Shown: piece after piece, positions 4,454 to 5,298 of the stretch | Layout: each line of letters begins with the position of its first letter | How positions within the stretch are numbered: the first letter of the stretch is position 1 | From: Acidimicrobiia bacterium | GTDB lineage: Bacteria > Actinomycetota > Acidimicrobiia > IMCC26256 > JAENVU01 | Length of the DNA: 5,298 nt | Reading direction: 5' to 3' | NCBI GenBank assembly: GCA_025357995.1 | Contig: JANYLF010000037.1 | Location: 1 to 5,298, forward strand | Notes under the pieces: model-generated | Seen by the model: only the letters and a program-made list of their open reading frames with translations | Told to the model about the DNA's origin: nothing | Database searches by the model: none | Position numbers and translations under genes: made by a program

Positions 4454-5298
4454 ATGCAGATCGACGACATGATCATCGTGAGTGTGGACGACCACGTGGT
4501 CGAGCCGCCGAACATGTTCGACGCGCACCTGCCCGAGAAGTACCAGGACATCGCGCCCAAGCTCATCCGCAAGGACGACGGCACCGACGTGTGGCGCTTC
4601 CAGACCATCGAGATTCCGAACATCGGCCTGAACGCCGTCGTCGGGCGACCCAAAGAGGAATACGGCATCGACCCGACGAGCTTCGAGGAAATCCGCCCCG
4701 GCTGTTACGACGTCGAGAAACGCATCCTCGACATGAACGCGAACGGCACGCTGGGTTCGCTCAATTTCCCGAGTCTCCCCGGGTTCGCCGGTCGGCTTTT
4801 CGCGACCCTCGAAAACAAGGACACCGCGAAGGTCCTCGCGCAGGCCTACAACGATTGGCACATCGACGAGTGGTGCGGCCATGCACCCGAGCGGTTCATC
4901 CCGCTTGCGATCCCGATGATTTGGGATCCAGAGGCGCTCGCGGCTGAAGTCCATCGCGTGGCGAAGAAGGGCTGCCGCGCGATCACGTTCCCGGAAAACC
5001 CCGAGCCGCTCAAACTCCCCAGCCTGCACTCCGACCACTGGGACCCGTTCTGGCAGGCATGCTCCGACGAAGGGACAATCGTCTGCATGCACATCGGATC
5101 GTCGGGCAAACTCGTGATGACGTCGGTCGACGCGCCGATCGACGTGCTCATCACCTTGCAGCCAATGAACATCGTGCAGTGCGCGGCCGACCTCATCCAC
5201 TCGCCGATCTTCAAGAAGTTCCCGGACCTCACCGTTGCGCTCTCCGAGGGTGGCATCGGATGGATCCCTTACTTCCTCGAACGCCTCGACCACTCATA
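4454..5298 (+). CDS. Amidohydrolase-2 family metal-dependent hydrolase (COG2159 type), 3' end missing
   Basis: The frame is open from ATG 4454 to the right edge, giving 281 codons plus two bases with no stop; the C-terminus lies outside. It begins MQIDDMIIVSVDDHVVEPPNMF, where D12-x-H14 on the first strand stands for the metal-binding HxH of the ACMSD-like amidohydrolases. FPSLPGFAGRLF, YNDWHIDEWCGHAPERFIPLAI and the metal-ligand strand CMHIGSSG (His213) follow in family order, then SEGGIGWIPYFLERLDH (264-280), a hallmark of this group with Glu265 near the active site. Relatives are TIM-barrel metal enzymes that hydrolyse or decarboxylate carboxylated substrates, and close actinobacterial homologues often sit near lipid or steroid catabolism genes. 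It follows the SDR by 157 bp and likely has its own promoter, with the inverted repeat at 4418-4435 as a control element. Family is firm; reaction and substrate are unknown. Confidence 0.9.
   Translation, partial: MQIDDMIIVSVDDHVVEPPNMFDAHLPEKYQDIAPKLIRKDDGTDVWRFQTIEIPNIGLNAVVGRPKEEYGIDPTSFEEIRPGCYDVEKRILDMNANGTLGSLNFPSLPGFAGRLFATLENKDTAKVLAQAYNDWHIDEWCGHAPERFIPLAIPMIWDPEALAAEVHRVAKKGCRAITFPENPEPLKLPSLHSDHWDPFWQACSDEGTIVCMHIGSSGKLVMTSVDAPIDVLITLQPMNIVQCAADLIHSPIFKKFPDLTVALSEGGIGWIPYFLERLDHS

Noticed and set aside
4406..5293. Minus-strand open frame of 295 codons antisense to the amidohydrolase
   Set aside because: Rich in charged residues with no domain pattern; the plus strand encodes a clear amidohydrolase with a ribosome-binding site.

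Overview
The window is GC-rich, tightly packed bacterial DNA with strong third-position GC bias, GTG start candidates and overlapping genes. Both the base composition and the gene families (a lipid-transfer-type thiolase paired with a DUF35 protein, a TetR regulator, an SDR and a COG2159-type amidohydrolase) point to an actinobacterium, probably of the Acidimicrobiia or the Mycobacteriales and relatives. The sequence alone does not fix the genus.

Layout. Positions 1-210 are the 3' end of a plus-strand exopolyphosphatase/GppA-type gene. It converges, across 21 bp, on a three-gene minus-strand operon read from about 2439 down to 232: thiolase (Ltp2/SCP-x type), DUF35 zinc-ribbon/OB-fold partner, and TetR-family regulator. 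The stop-start overlaps are 4 and 8 nt. Diverging from the thiolase across a very short gap is a plus-strand series: a 311-residue protein resembling a pared-down thiamine-diphosphate (ThDP) enzyme (2493-3428), a classical SDR (3514-4296), and an amidohydrolase running off the right edge (4454-5298). No RNA gene, CRISPR array, insertion sequence or phage gene was seen.

How the genes may work together. Thiolase/DUF35 pairs are known to act on acyl-CoA thioesters, either as thiolases or, in the Ltp2-ChsH2 system of steroid side-chain breakdown, as retro-aldolases. An SDR and an amidohydrolase-fold hydrolase or decarboxylase beside them fit a degradation pathway for a lipid, steroid or other bulky carboxylic acid, controlled by the TetR protein. 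The substrate is not readable from the sequence.

Two items merit most attention. The first is the ThDP-enzyme-like protein, which seems to lack the PYR domain and the Mg-ThDP motif. The second is a perfect 7-bp inverted repeat with a GCAA spacer (4418-4435) just upstream of the amidohydrolase, a good candidate operator or leader hairpin.
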